Assembly: GCF_001026905.1 (NCBI RefSeq)
Contig: NZ_LAQL01000003.1
Coordinates: 372,001-436,000 of the forward strand
DNA: 64,000 nt
Direction of reading: 5' to 3'
From: Kiloniella spongiae
Lineage (GTDB): Bacteria; Pseudomonadota; Alphaproteobacteria; Kiloniellales; Kiloniellaceae
Positions 15,775-24,452 of this stretch are shown one piece after another. Below the pieces are notes generated by a model. That model did no database searches. It was given only the letters and a program-made list of their open reading frames with translations, and had not been told where the DNA came from. Both the position numbers and the translations under genes were made by a program. Numbering within the stretch: the stretch's first letter is position 1; every line of letters begins with the position of its first letter.

Positions 15775-16746
15775 TTACTTGGGTTTGTGTTCGTCAATCC
15801 AAAGTCGGGATAGATTCTTTGCTTCTGTGATTTTGTCAGAGGGCATTCTTTCGTCTAACGGCTTGAGGCGTTCAGCGTTATGATCGACATAAACAATACC
15901 ATATGCAATCATCTCAGGTGTTGGTTTGTTTGAATCTCCTGTGATCTCAGAAGCAGTGTGATACCACATATAAGCGTGTAAATCGCTTTGTTCTACACCG
16001 TGACCGTTGGCATAGTTATCGCCAACCATCGTCATTGAATCTGTATTTCCGAGCTCGGCTGTTTTCACAAGCCATTTATGAGCTTCGGTTAAATTAACAG
16101 GAATGCCGTATTTTCCCTTTTGGTGTATTCTGCTGAGTTTGTTTAATGCACATATACTGTTTTGTTCTGCTGCGGAATTTAACAATTCGATTGCCTTGTC
16201 AGGATCAGGTTTAATTTCCTTATCAACAGGCGTACCCGAGGCAATATCATCTGTGATGCCTTCGAAGTAAATGTCAGCAAGCTCACACTTTGCAAAAGCA
16301 TGGTCTTGAGCAACGGCTTTTTCCAACCAAGCCAATGCTTCGGTTGCTTTTTTGGGATTTTCAAAAAAGAGAAGAATATGGTCTGCCAACTTGACCTGTG
16401 CGTCTGGGTTTCCCTGTTTGGCAGCAGCTGTGAACCATTCTTTCGCCTTTTCCTGATGTACAATAGCAGCTTCGCCTTCCTTTAATTTAACGCCTTCGCT
16501 AAACCGATACATAACGCCAATTTGGTATTGGGCACGTGCATCACCTTGCTCTGCTAGCGGTAGCAATAATTTGAAGGCAGTTTCATAATCTTGACTATCG
16601 TAAGCTTGGGTGCCTTGTTGATATGCCTGTTCGTGCTTTGGCGCGTCTGCCAAAGTGGGGGAAGTTGTCATAATGGTAAATCCAATTAAGCAGGAACGCA
16701 GAACGTTTGTCGGAACTAATTTGGAGATTTTTCTAGAGTTTTTCAC
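15775..16746 (-). CDS. Exported Sel1-repeat protein
   Basis: The product is 323 residues with a signal peptide of about 34 residues ending near TLADA. The rest is built of Sel1-like (TPR-related) repeats of about 36 residues, such as AFKLLLPLAEQGDARAQYQI, then KEWFTAAAKQGNPDAQVKLA, then AIELLNSAAEQNSICALNKL. Such proteins are periplasmic scaffolds for protein-protein contact. It stands alone, with its own terminator. A smaller Sel1 protein with the same first repeat style is at 51286-51798. Partner unknown. Confidence 0.85.
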   Translation of the reverse strand: MKNSRKISKLVPTNVLRSCLIGFTIMTTSPTLADAPKHEQAYQQGTQAYDSQDYETAFKLLLPLAEQGDARAQYQIGVMYRFSEGVKLKEGEAAIVHQEKAKEWFTAAAKQGNPDAQVKLADHILLFFENPKKATEALAWLEKAVAQDHAFAKCELADIYFEGITDDIASGTPVDKEIKPDPDKAIELLNSAAEQNSICALNKLSRIHQKGKYGIPVNLTEAHKWLVKTAELGNTDSMTMVGDNYANGHGVEQSDLHAYMWYHTASEITGDSNKPTPEMIAYGIVYVDHNAERLKPLDERMPSDKITEAKNLSRLWIDEHKPK

Positions 16747-16884
16747 ACGCTTGTTTCCTGATTATATAAGGTTTCATAATCGTTACGTCGGATGCAGGTT
16801 TGAAAAGGTTCAAAAAAGTCACAGATTTCCAAAGCTGGACTTGAGACAGCGATAAAGACGTGCATTTAAGGATTTAGTTTTTGA

Positions 16885-17352
16885 TTAAGGTTGATCTGCA
16901 AGATCGGTCAGGATGTGGTTGCCGCTGTCATCGAATTTAAAAACACCATATTTTGCATTCTGATATTTATCCGCATGTCCTTCCTGAAAGAAGAAAGAGT
17001 CCGGGACAATTCTCACGCCGCCGTAGGTTTTATGGTAGTAGAGGCGTTTTTCATCATCCGCCAGTGGGGTTTCGTCCTCGAGCCTGACAAAGCTGGCAAT
17101 TTGTTGTGCGTTGACACTAATAACCATATACCCGCTTTTTATATCTACGGATGAAGCTGTTTTAAAAGCATCGTCTTCAATAGCATAACGCAGGCGCATA
17201 TAATCCCCCTGTATGAGGGAGCGCGGGTCAACCGGGGCCAGTTCCAGTAAGACGGTCTCGCCCTTGTCAATAATCTCTTCCTTTTGATAAATGCTGTAAT
17301 TCAACACAATAAGAACAAGAACCGTCAGGCCAATCATGATTTTCAGACGCAT
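16885..17352 (-). CDS. GDYXXLXY-family membrane-anchored protein
   Basis: The 155-residue product has one N-terminal transmembrane helix (about residues 5-22) and then an exported domain. The family-defining GDYMRLRY motif is near residue 49, preceded by LLELAPVDPRSLIQ. It is the last gene of a three-gene leftward operon; its start overlaps the stop of the DUF4401 gene by 10 nt. This trio (DUF2157, DUF4401, GDYXXLXY) is found together in many proteobacteria but has no proven function. A role in the envelope is inference. Confidence 0.85.
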   Translation of the reverse strand: MRLKIMIGLTVLVLIVLNYSIYQKEEIIDKGETVLLELAPVDPRSLIQGDYMRLRYAIEDDAFKTASSVDIKSGYMVISVNAQQIASFVRLEDETPLADDEKRLYYHKTYGGVRIVPDSFFFQEGHADKYQNAKYGVFKFDDSGNHILTDLADQP

Positions 17353-18512
17353 GATGTGTCTCCTTTACCTGGAGCTTCACTCGCATTTGGAGACGGGGGA
17401 TCTGTTCGATCCCACCCCCGGAGTTTCAGATAGAACTTTCCGGCAATCATGACGCCCCCACTGGTGACTAGTACGATTGATTTCTGCAGCAGGGTAATGT
17501 CGAGATTGTAGTAATAAAGCCAGAGAAAGACGGGCAGAAGCAGGAAGCCAAGCAAGGTAAAGAGCCTGTCGTGGCGGGCGTAGCCAAAAATCATCAGGCT
17601 AAGCGACAAGAGAATGCCGGGGGCAGAAAGAATGGCAAGAAAGATACTGCCGATAATCCCGACAATAACAGCTTCGTGTTTTACGTATTCTTTCCCGCCA
17701 GCGGCCCAGATAATCAATAGAACTAAGGCAATGGCAAACAGGATGTTGCTGATGAGGGGAGAGATAAAGAGTGGACTATCCAGATAGTTAAATTCGTTGT
17801 GCGATGACAGAAAGAGAACCGAGATTGAAAGACTGACAATCAGTGCTTGTGATAGCGGCTGAAAAAGAGCTGGAACCCTTGGATGGAGAAGAAGGAAACC
17901 GGCAACCATAAGCTGGAGCAGCACAAAAAGGTTAAAGGCGATGTCTGGCGGCAGGACAATGTCATTTTCCCACAGAATATTAAGCAGAATAACGATCAAC
18001 ACCCCACTAGATGACATAAAGCGTTCTACGTTGAGCCGATAGAATGGATAGGTCAGAGTTGTTATAAAAAATGAAGACAAAGCAATGGCAAGCAGACTTT
18101 CCCCGAACCATTCAACCGTTGCAAAAATAAAAAGGAATTTACCTGTTCCCATCAGAGCAAAAGAAACCTGTAGAAAAAAGTTTTTCCCAGTTGAACTATC
18201 TTCGGCTGTGAAGGCATATAGCCCTATTGCCGCTGCAATAAATATAATACTGGTAATTAGTGCAGTCTCTGTATTGTTAAAGCTGATGATCTCAATCAGC
18301 ATCAAAAAGCCGATAAAACAGATCGCGGCGATAAAGGCGCCGATGCCTGATAGAATTTTCAGATAGATTGGAATGTCCGGCTTCTGTTCCTGATCCTGAA
18401 TAAAGCTGTTTATGTCATCGCGATCGGTAATCAGATTTTTGGTTGCAAGATGTTCAACGAGGTCTGCTGCAGAGATCTGTTTTTTAGAACGCACTGTATT
18501 TGGATTAGGCAT
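17343..18512 (-). CDS. DUF4401-family polytopic membrane protein
   Basis: The product is 389 residues. After a soluble N-terminus of about 45 residues there are roughly ten hydrophobic segments, for example IGAFIAAICFIGFLMLIEII and LLMLLQ-like stretches further on. A charged tail ends the protein. It overlaps the upstream DUF2157 gene by 8 nt and the downstream GDYXXLXY gene by 10 nt, so the three are translationally coupled. Function unknown; no transport or catalytic motif can be pointed to. Confidence 0.82.
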   Translation of the reverse strand: MPNPNTVRSKKQISAADLVEHLATKNLITDRDDINSFIQDQEQKPDIPIYLKILSGIGAFIAAICFIGFLMLIEIISFNNTETALITSIIFIAAAIGLYAFTAEDSSTGKNFFLQVSFALMGTGKFLFIFATVEWFGESLLAIALSSFFITTLTYPFYRLNVERFMSSSGVLIVILLNILWENDIVLPPDIAFNLFVLLQLMVAGFLLLHPRVPALFQPLSQALIVSLSISVLFLSSHNEFNYLDSPLFISPLISNILFAIALVLLIIWAAGGKEYVKHEAVIVGIIGSIFLAILSAPGILLSLSLMIFGYARHDRLFTLLGFLLLPVFLWLYYYNLDITLLQKSIVLVTSGGVMIAGKFYLKLRGWDRTDPPSPNASEAPGKGDTSCV

Positions 18513-19614
18513 CTGCGGTTCCCGTTTCTTTGTTTGGCCCCGTATCTTCTTTTTTCACTTTCTCGACTTCTGTTACTTCTTTGTGCAGGGTGTGTGTCAA
18601 TCCTCGGAGATACATGGTAAAGCCAGTGATAATACCAATTGTAACTATCCCCATCAGCAATAGGCCTAATTCATCTTCATCCCTGAGAGCTTCGTACAGA
18701 ATTTTGATGGCAAGTGTTTCAACGATGATCAAAGTTGAAATAGTGATTGCCGCCAATGACCAAATATCTTTCACTATCTTGCGATAATAAAAGTACACGC
18801 CGATATGACCAAGTATGCCTATAAAAGATCCTATAAAAGCACTGTCATAAGCCTGATCCAGATCGACGATTAACAGGACAATGGGGATGTTCAGTGTCGT
18901 CAGGATCGGGATAAGAATAATCCAACGGGTCCATTTTGCTACCAGCCAAGAGTACGAAGGTTTGTTGGATAAAAATTCTCGTATACAGAGAGCCAGACCG
19001 TTGAAAAAAGCAAGAAACGGCAAGATCAGAAGTGCCCAGTCGTGTCCTACCAGTGATCTACCGAGAGCAATCTGATCCCACCAAAGGACAAAAAAGACAT
19101 TACTTATCACGAGCCACAGAACCCAATGCGCCGCAAAGTTGGACAAGATTGTCCAACCCAGTATCAACAAAGACCAGACCATAAAAAGTTGATAGGCATC
19201 TGCCCCGGTCTGATATATTTGTCCAAAGACAGCAAGGAATACACCGACAAAAACACTGGCAGCAATCAGGGATAGTTGCCCGGAAAGACGGCTCAAGCCA
19301 CAGACACAGGCGCTGATAATACTGGCAATGATCGCAAACTGGATACCGCCGAGTTTATGGGCCGGTAATAGCTTCGCCCAGTTAAAGGCAAAGAAATAAA
19401 CAATGCCGGACAGAACCAAACAGACCCCAAGCCCGAGAAGTAATCGCGACGCCCAAACACCCCATTGAGTATGAGGAATAAGCAGTTTTAATGCTTCGTT
19501 CCGGGCCTGCCGATTGATTTTGCCACGACTGTAGAGTTGATCAACAAGGGCACGATTTGCCGGAATTTGATCCAGTGATCGTGGGGATGGTTCAATTTGA
19601 TCTGTCATACTCAT
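18505..19614 (-). CDS. DUF2157-family polytopic membrane protein
   Basis: The product is 369 residues. The N-terminal soluble part (residues 1-50) carries a predicted helix pair ending in IPHTQWGVW. About ten transmembrane segments follow, starting with LLLGLGVCLVLSGIVYFFAF. The last 25 residues are charged. It is the first gene of the membrane trio. An internal ATG two codons in is an equally possible start. Divergent from the P-loop gene at 19854, with 239 bp between. Function unknown. Confidence 0.83.
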   Translation of the reverse strand: MSMTDQIEPSPRSLDQIPANRALVDQLYSRGKINRQARNEALKLLIPHTQWGVWASRLLLGLGVCLVLSGIVYFFAFNWAKLLPAHKLGGIQFAIIASIISACVCGLSRLSGQLSLIAASVFVGVFLAVFGQIYQTGADAYQLFMVWSLLILGWTILSNFAAHWVLWLVISNVFFVLWWDQIALGRSLVGHDWALLILPFLAFFNGLALCIREFLSNKPSYSWLVAKWTRWIILIPILTTLNIPIVLLIVDLDQAYDSAFIGSFIGILGHIGVYFYYRKIVKDIWSLAAITISTLIIVETLAIKILYEALRDEDELGLLLMGIVTIGIITGFTMYLRGLTHTLHKEVTEVEKVKKEDTGPNKETGTADA

Positions 19615-19853
19615 ATGCTTCTCAAACTTGGATAATCTATCAAGGGCTGTATGCAGTATTCTTTTTGTACAAGCTTCTCAGAAATTATAATCTAATGATA
19701 ACAGCGTATACAGATAGCTCTTTTATCATCCTTGGTTGGAGAACGAAGGTCAATTTTCTTTTTGTATCAATGTTGTCAGTTGTTTCGATCAGCGTTACAA
19801 ACACCAAAGCGTACCCTTCCAAAATTCAACATTTTCATTAAGGAGCCTGAGAG

Positions 19854-20345
19854 TTGGCGCGTGTTTATTTGATTGTCGGAAATACGGGTGCGGGGAAAAG
19901 CACCTATGCAGCGCAGCTGGCTGCACGGGAAAACGCGATTGTCTTTTCTGTCGATGAATGGATGAAAACGCTTTTCAATATGGATATGCCTGATCCACCA
20001 CTTTATTCATGGGCGCTTGAACGGACGCAGCGGTGTGAAAAACAGCAACTTGCCGAGACGCTGAAAGTCACGGACAAGGGAATTTCGGTTATTCTGGACT
20101 TGGGCTTCTTTGCTAAAAGCCAACGGGAACGAGTAGTTGGTTTTCTTCGGGATCATGGCCGTGACTATCAGGTACATTATTTGGATGTGGATAAAGAAAC
20201 CCGTTGGGACCGTGTTCGCCATCGTAACGAAGCGCAGACGGAAACCTTTCAATTCGAAGTCTCTCGCGAGATTTTTGATTTCTGCGAAACGATTTTCGAG
20301 CCTATGGATGACGATGAGCGCAAGACAGCTGTTATTGTTGCTTGA
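19854..20345 (+). CDS. P-loop kinase-like ATP-binding protein
   Basis: The start is TTG, supported by AAGGAG 8 nt upstream. The 163-residue product has a Walker A motif at its very N-terminus (GNTGAGKST), then FSVDEWM with an acidic residue placed as in small-molecule kinases. ISVILDLGFF follows as a Walker-B-like strand, and the lid region is Arg-rich (WDRVRHRN). This pattern is shared by AAA_33 proteins such as gluconate or zeta-toxin-like kinases and tRNA-ligase-associated kinases. Substrate unknown. It stands alone between leftward genes. Confidence 0.78.
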   Translation: MARVYLIVGNTGAGKSTYAAQLAARENAIVFSVDEWMKTLFNMDMPDPPLYSWALERTQRCEKQQLAETLKVTDKGISVILDLGFFAKSQRERVVGFLRDHGRDYQVHYLDVDKETRWDRVRHRNEAQTETFQFEVSREIFDFCETIFEPMDDDERKTAVIVA

Positions 20346-20391
20346 ATGAAGTGAATAGAACCAGGCAAGATAAGATAAGTAAGTAAGGGCT

Positions 20392-21210
20392 TTAGGCAAA
20401 ATAGAGATATAAACTGATTGAGATAATGCAGATCAGAAATTGAAGGCCGTTATTTTCTCGGTGAACAATAACCGTGTTCATGCTTTTATCCCATGATGTC
20501 GCTTTATCCATTGTGAGGTCAAAGTACCCGTACATCTGGGTAATAATTGATAAAACAGGCAAGCCGAGTGCAAAGCCTTTGATGAAGACTAAAACCTCGC
20601 GTTTGAGTGTTTGAAGAATACTGAGGGGGGAATGATCTTTATTAAGTATTTTGATGCCAAGCAGGTATTTACCAACAGTTGTTCCTGTTACGCCAGACAA
20701 GGCGGTATTGAATAAAACAACCGCGCCAAATAAAATCATAGGTACTAAGCAAGAGATCGCTAATAGCTGGGTAAGAGAAAGTAGCGGTAATAAATTTGTC
20801 AGCTGCTCGGGGCTGTAGGGCGCTATAAGAGGATAGAAAATCAAATTTCCATAAATTGATATATCAATCCAGCGGGCAAAATGTCTTCTCCAGGGATGTG
20901 GTGAGACGTCGTTCCAGACATTGTCTTGTAACACGCCGTCAGGGACAGTATTACGAACGTCCGCTGATGTTGTTACCGAAGGGGCAGCTTCGTCGAATTT
21001 CTCTTGGTCTAATTCGGGCCCGTTTAATTCATCCCAGGTGAAATCACTTCTGCGAATTTTGAGTTCTTTATAGGCAAGCCATTCGTCACTGTCTTGGGGA
21101 CGGATAAAGCTATAGCCGGCAATAACATTAGCTTTGAAGAGTTTGTAGAGTTCCAGTTTTGTAACAGGGCCGCATTCCTGATTATCTGCCCAATAATACC
21201 ACGTTTCCAT
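20392..21210 (-). CDS. GYF_2 and RDD domain membrane protein
   Basis: The product is 272 residues. Residues 1-52 match a GYF_2 domain (WYYWADNQECGPVTKLEL, then GYSFIRPQDSDEWLAYKEL). An acidic linker follows. From about residue 108 an RDD domain begins, with Arg-Arg-x-x-Ala-Arg-x-x-Asp (PWRRHFARWIDISIY), then TTVGKYLLGIKI between hydrophobic segments. About four or five membrane helices are present. RDD proteins are linked to ion transport or membrane organisation; none is characterised with this domain order to my knowledge. Confidence 0.82.
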   Translation of the reverse strand: METWYYWADNQECGPVTKLELYKLFKANVIAGYSFIRPQDSDEWLAYKELKIRRSDFTWDELNGPELDQEKFDEAAPSVTTSADVRNTVPDGVLQDNVWNDVSPHPWRRHFARWIDISIYGNLIFYPLIAPYSPEQLTNLLPLLSLTQLLAISCLVPMILFGAVVLFNTALSGVTGTTVGKYLLGIKILNKDHSPLSILQTLKREVLVFIKGFALGLPVLSIITQMYGYFDLTMDKATSWDKSMNTVIVHRENNGLQFLICIISISLYLYFA

Positions 21211-21290
21211 AAGCTGCCTGATCTTTAAAGGAATAGGACCTGTTGGTCATTTGGTCGATTTATGACGGATAATATCTGTTTTGACCAGAG

Positions 21291-21599
21291 TTAGAGGTCG
21301 GCAACGGCTTTGGAAGCATCAACATTAAATATTTTGACGCTAACGACGTCCCTGATTGCATCGATGTTCAAGATTCCCTGATTGAGTGCTTGGTAGGCCG
21401 GATCAGCCTCCATCGCCAGATAATCGGCTTCATCGTGCCAAAAGGTAATGGTTTGCCATTCGTCGTCGAGGGTTAGAAAGAGAACGCCGCAATTACCTTT
21501 GACATTACTAAGAAATGGCAGCGATTTTTTGCCTGCGTAAGCTTTTAAAACACGAGCTTTTCCAAGATCGAAACGCGCAGTCTAGATACGGGCAATCAT
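21291..21599 (-). pseudogene. Small antibiotic-biosynthesis-monooxygenase-like gene with in-frame TAG at codon 6
   Basis: From ATG 21597-21599 the frame reads MIARI, then TAG (21582-21584), then TARFDLGKARVLKAYAG and runs open to TAA at 21291-21293, 103 codons in all. ABM-like proteins often begin MIARIWTAR, so a TGG-to-TAG change of Trp6 is the simplest explanation. The rest is intact and well formed, including VLFLTLDDEWQTITFW. The ATG overlaps the stop of tpm (ATGA), so both were one transcript under the SoxR-type promoter. No alternative start follows closely. A recent null mutation, readthrough or an assembly error are all possible. Confidence 0.75.
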
Positions 21600-22231
21600 G
21601 GTTTTAGTATCCATACACTTTGTGTTGACGGAAATTGACCACGTAACCCGTTTGGAACAGGCTCTGAGCCAAGAAGGTTTATAGAATAATGGTCGTTATA
21701 GTAGGTTTGAACCATATCCTGATCAACGGAAAAAGGCGGCCCGTTAGTCAGGCTTTGATCATAGCGATAGGTTAACAATAGATGTGGTGCTTCATTCGTA
21801 ATTTCTATCAGATGCTTTGTGTATTTCTGCCGCATGTCTTCTGGCAGGGCGACAAGGGCCGCCCTGTCATATATCGCGTCAACCTGTCCAAGGATTGACC
21901 CTGTGAGGTCAAAAAAGTTGCCGACAAAGATATCAATGTTTTTTGCATAATAATGTTTCAGCTTTCCCAATTGTGTTACTTCGGGCTCCAGACTTAAACT
22001 GTCGAAAAGCTGGGCGATTGCGAGATCGCTTAACTCTACACCAACGACCTGATGTTCTTTGGATAATAACCATTGAATATCAAGCGTTTTACCGCACAGG
22101 GGAACAAAAATACGACTTTTGTTTTTTAGGCCCAGTTCGTGAAAATAGTCGATCAATCTTGGATTGGGTTTTGGTTCATGAAACCCTATTTGATTATTTT
22201 GCCATCTGTAATGCCAAAAGTCTTCTTCCAT
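21596..22231 (-). CDS. tpm: Thiopurine S-methyltransferase family protein
   Basis: The product is 211 residues, full length for bacterial TPMT. Family signatures are FWHYRWQNNQIGFHE at the N-terminus and RIFVPLCGKTLDIQWL with the SAM-binding GKT..D. GVELSDLAI follows, and DAIYDRAALVALP closes the SAM site. Bacterial relatives methylate selenium and tellurium oxyanions or thiols. Upstream lies a near-perfect SoxR promoter (22265-22295), so it should respond to redox-cycling compounds. Its stop overlaps the ATG of the broken monooxygenase-like gene. Confidence 0.92.
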   Translation of the reverse strand: MEEDFWHYRWQNNQIGFHEPKPNPRLIDYFHELGLKNKSRIFVPLCGKTLDIQWLLSKEHQVVGVELSDLAIAQLFDSLSLEPEVTQLGKLKHYYAKNIDIFVGNFFDLTGSILGQVDAIYDRAALVALPEDMRQKYTKHLIEITNEAPHLLLTYRYDQSLTNGPPFSVDQDMVQTYYNDHYSINLLGSEPVPNGLRGQFPSTQSVWILKP

Positions 22232-22264
22232 TGTAGGTGTCCGTTAGATATTCGATACACATAA

Positions 22265-22295
22265 CTTCTACTCCCTCAAGTTAACTTGAGGTCAA
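22265..22295 (-). promoter_or_regulatory. SoxR-type promoter with 19-bp spacer
   Basis: The 18-bp perfect palindrome CCTCAAGTTAACTTGAGG (22274-22291) equals the SoxR operator core known from soxS. Read leftward, a -35 box TTGACC (22295-22290) and a -10 box TAGAAG (22270-22265) are separated by exactly 19 bp. That overlong spacer is the hallmark of MerR-family activation. The tpm start codon is about 35 bp further on. No soxR gene is in the window. Confidence 0.88.
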
Positions 22296-22382
22296 GTAGA
22301 GAGTTGAGTTGATAGCGTAAACTATGATCTTTTTGATTGATAAAACTGAAAGCTATTAAAATGCGTTATTAAAACACTGACT

Positions 22383-23267
22383 TTAGAATTGTTTCCATAC
22401 CTCTTTTGCAATCGTGTCTATTTTATCAGGTGCGCAATAGAGTGATAGTATAAGAGGCGTTTCCCATTTTTCGCCCCCAACAGAAACCAATGTACCATTT
22501 TCTAATTCAGTTTTAATTGCAGAATAAGGCATCCAGGCGATGCCTCCGCCAGTTATTAAACGGCGTTTTAATGCTTCTACCAGTCCGTCCATATATCGTA
22601 TATCCAGGTGGGCCGATTTATTACCAATAATGTGTTCGACGACTTCTCCCAAAAAAGAACTGCTTTCATATGCTAGATATGGAATAGGTTTCATACGGCT
22701 ACCAGGTAGTACCCATTGATTTAACTCAGCTGTTTTCTTTTCGGCTACTGGTATCAATTGATCGATAAGAATATCCTTGCGGGCAAAGTTTGCTTCGTCC
22801 AAAACGGGATTTACCTCTGCATGGCGATAACAAAGTAAAAACTCGCATGCTGCTTCATCAAGAAGCTGACAGCAGGTACTTAAGCTGTCGGAGATGACGC
22901 GGATCCGTAAATCCTTTGTAGATTGTTCAAGTTTTTCAATGCGTGGGGCCAAGTAATGAACAGAAATAGTATGAAGAACAGCAAAACGGACAAACTTGAT
23001 GTTCCCTTGATCTTGATCCCGTATTGATTGTCTGGCTTCACTAAGGCGTGCGATGGCTTCTTTTGCAACAGGTAAAAACTGTTCGCCAGCATGAGATAAA
23101 CGGATAGGAAAATTTGCACGATCAACCAAGGGAACGCCAATCCAACTCTCAAGAGATTTGATGCGTCTGCTGAATGCCGATTGGGTGATGTTCCGCTCAT
23201 CTGCTGCACGAGTGAAGTTAAGTGTACGGCCCAAACAAACAAAATCTCGTAGCCAATTTATATCCAT
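22383..23267 (-). CDS. LysR-type regulator of the CuyA-like cluster
   Basis: The product is 294 residues, normal for the family. The N-terminal winged helix (residues 1-60) reads WLRDFVCLGRTLNFTRAA, then ITQSAFSRRIKSLE. The effector domain follows. It is divergent from the CuyA-like gene, 157 bp apart, with AT-rich dyads in between, the standard arrangement for a LysR regulator and its target. In characterised cysteate degraders a LysR regulator (CuyR) sits in the same place, which supports but does not prove the assignment. Confidence 0.85.
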   Translation of the reverse strand: MDINWLRDFVCLGRTLNFTRAADERNITQSAFSRRIKSLESWIGVPLVDRANFPIRLSHAGEQFLPVAKEAIARLSEARQSIRDQDQGNIKFVRFAVLHTISVHYLAPRIEKLEQSTKDLRIRVISDSLSTCCQLLDEAACEFLLCYRHAEVNPVLDEANFARKDILIDQLIPVAEKKTAELNQWVLPGSRMKPIPYLAYESSSFLGEVVEHIIGNKSAHLDIRYMDGLVEALKRRLITGGGIAWMPYSAIKTELENGTLVSVGGEKWETPLILSLYCAPDKIDTIAKEVWKQF

Positions 23268-23293
23268 TTTTTGCCTTTCAAGTGGGCAATCTA

Positions 23294-23333
23294 ATTGAAA
23301 TTATTGAGTTATGCAATAATGGAATAATTCAAT
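23294..23333. promoter_or_regulatory. Imperfect dyad in the LysR/lyase divergent region
   Basis: ATTGAAATTATT (23294-23305) and AATAATTCAAT (23323-23333) are near-complementary arms with a one-base length difference, flanking ATGCAATAATG. Position and AT-rich T-N11-A character fit a LysR binding region. Confidence 0.4.
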
Positions 23334-23424
23334 GAAATCTTTGAATTGGAGATTTTTTTAAACATCGTCCTATCATTTGATGACTTCTTAATTACCTCAA
23401 CATCAAAAATAGAACGGTACTACA

Positions 23425-24435
23425 ATGCATCTCGCCCGCTTTCCCCGGATTAAACTTGGTCACTTTCCCACACCGCTTGAAAAGCTCGAAAATCTGACAC
23501 GCGCATTAGATGGTCCCAATATTTACATCAAGCGAGATGATTGTACTGGGTTGGCAACTGGCGGTAATAAAACACGTAAGTTAGAATTTCTCGTTGCTGA
23601 TGCGCTTGCTAAGGGGGCAGATACATTGGTTACGCAGGGGGCAACGCAATCTAACCATGTCCGTCAAACAGCTGCTGCAGCAAGGGTTGTTGGTATGGAA
23701 TGTCACGCTCTTTTGGAACGCCGAGTTGAAAACATGGGGGATGGCTATGAAGCGGCGGGTAACGTTTTATTGGATGATATCTTGAAGTGTGAGTATGACT
23801 TCCGCCCTAATGGTGCAGATATGAATGCTGAAGCTCAAGCTCTAGCCGACAACCTACGTGAAAAGGGCAAAAAACCGTATTTTATTCCCGGTGGAGGCTC
23901 AAACACTATCGGAGCACTGGGGTACGCGAATGCGATGGAAGAGCTGATTTATCAGGCAGATACGACAGGTTTAAAGATTGATAAGATTGTTCACGCAACA
24001 GGTAGCGCAGGAACGCAAGCGGGAATTCTGGCTGGCCTTCATGCAATGAGCGCTCCGATTGATGTTATTGGTATTTCTGTTCGTGCTAAACGTGAAGCAC
24101 AGATTGCAAATGTTCATAAATTGGCTGCTGCAACTTCTGAACTTATTGGAACTAAAACAGAATTATCAATCGATGTGGTGAAAGCGCATGATGATTATGT
24201 TGGATCTGGTTATGGGCAGCCAACAGATAGCATGGTTGAAGCTATTTCTATTGTTGCGCAACAAGAGGGTATTTTCCTTGATCCTGTTTATTCTGGCAAA
24301 GGGATGGCTGGAATGATTGGATTGATCCGCCAAGGCGTTTTGAAAAAAGATGAGAATGTTGTCTTTATTCACACTGGTGGTTCGGCGTCCTTGTTTGCTT
24401 ACCAGCATTTATTTTCAGGTCAAAAAGCAGCTTAG
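23425..24435 (+). CDS. cuyA: D-cysteine desulfhydrase / L-cysteate sulfo-lyase family PLP enzyme
   Basis: The product is 336 residues, fold-type II PLP of the ACC-deaminase branch. It begins MHLARFPRIKLGHFPTP and has the PLP-lysine motif GGNKTRKLEF near residue 50, then TQGATQSNHVRQTAAAA. PGGGSNTIGALGY and a Ser/Thr-rich phosphate site near ATGSAGTQAG follow, and the C-terminus has HTGGSASLFAY. This is the pattern of DcyD and CuyA, which eliminate sulfide from D-cysteine or sulfite from L-cysteate. The LysR gene alongside and the importer downstream favour a catabolic cysteate-like role. No sulfite exporter or dehydrogenase is in the window, so the symbol is tentative. Confidence 0.75.
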   Translation: MHLARFPRIKLGHFPTPLEKLENLTRALDGPNIYIKRDDCTGLATGGNKTRKLEFLVADALAKGADTLVTQGATQSNHVRQTAAAARVVGMECHALLERRVENMGDGYEAAGNVLLDDILKCEYDFRPNGADMNAEAQALADNLREKGKKPYFIPGGGSNTIGALGYANAMEELIYQADTTGLKIDKIVHATGSAGTQAGILAGLHAMSAPIDVIGISVRAKREAQIANVHKLAAATSELIGTKTELSIDVVKAHDDYVGSGYGQPTDSMVEAISIVAQQEGIFLDPVYSGKGMAGMIGLIRQGVLKKDENVVFIHTGGSASLFAYQHLFSGQKAA

Positions 24436-24452
24436 GCGCGAGGGATAATATC

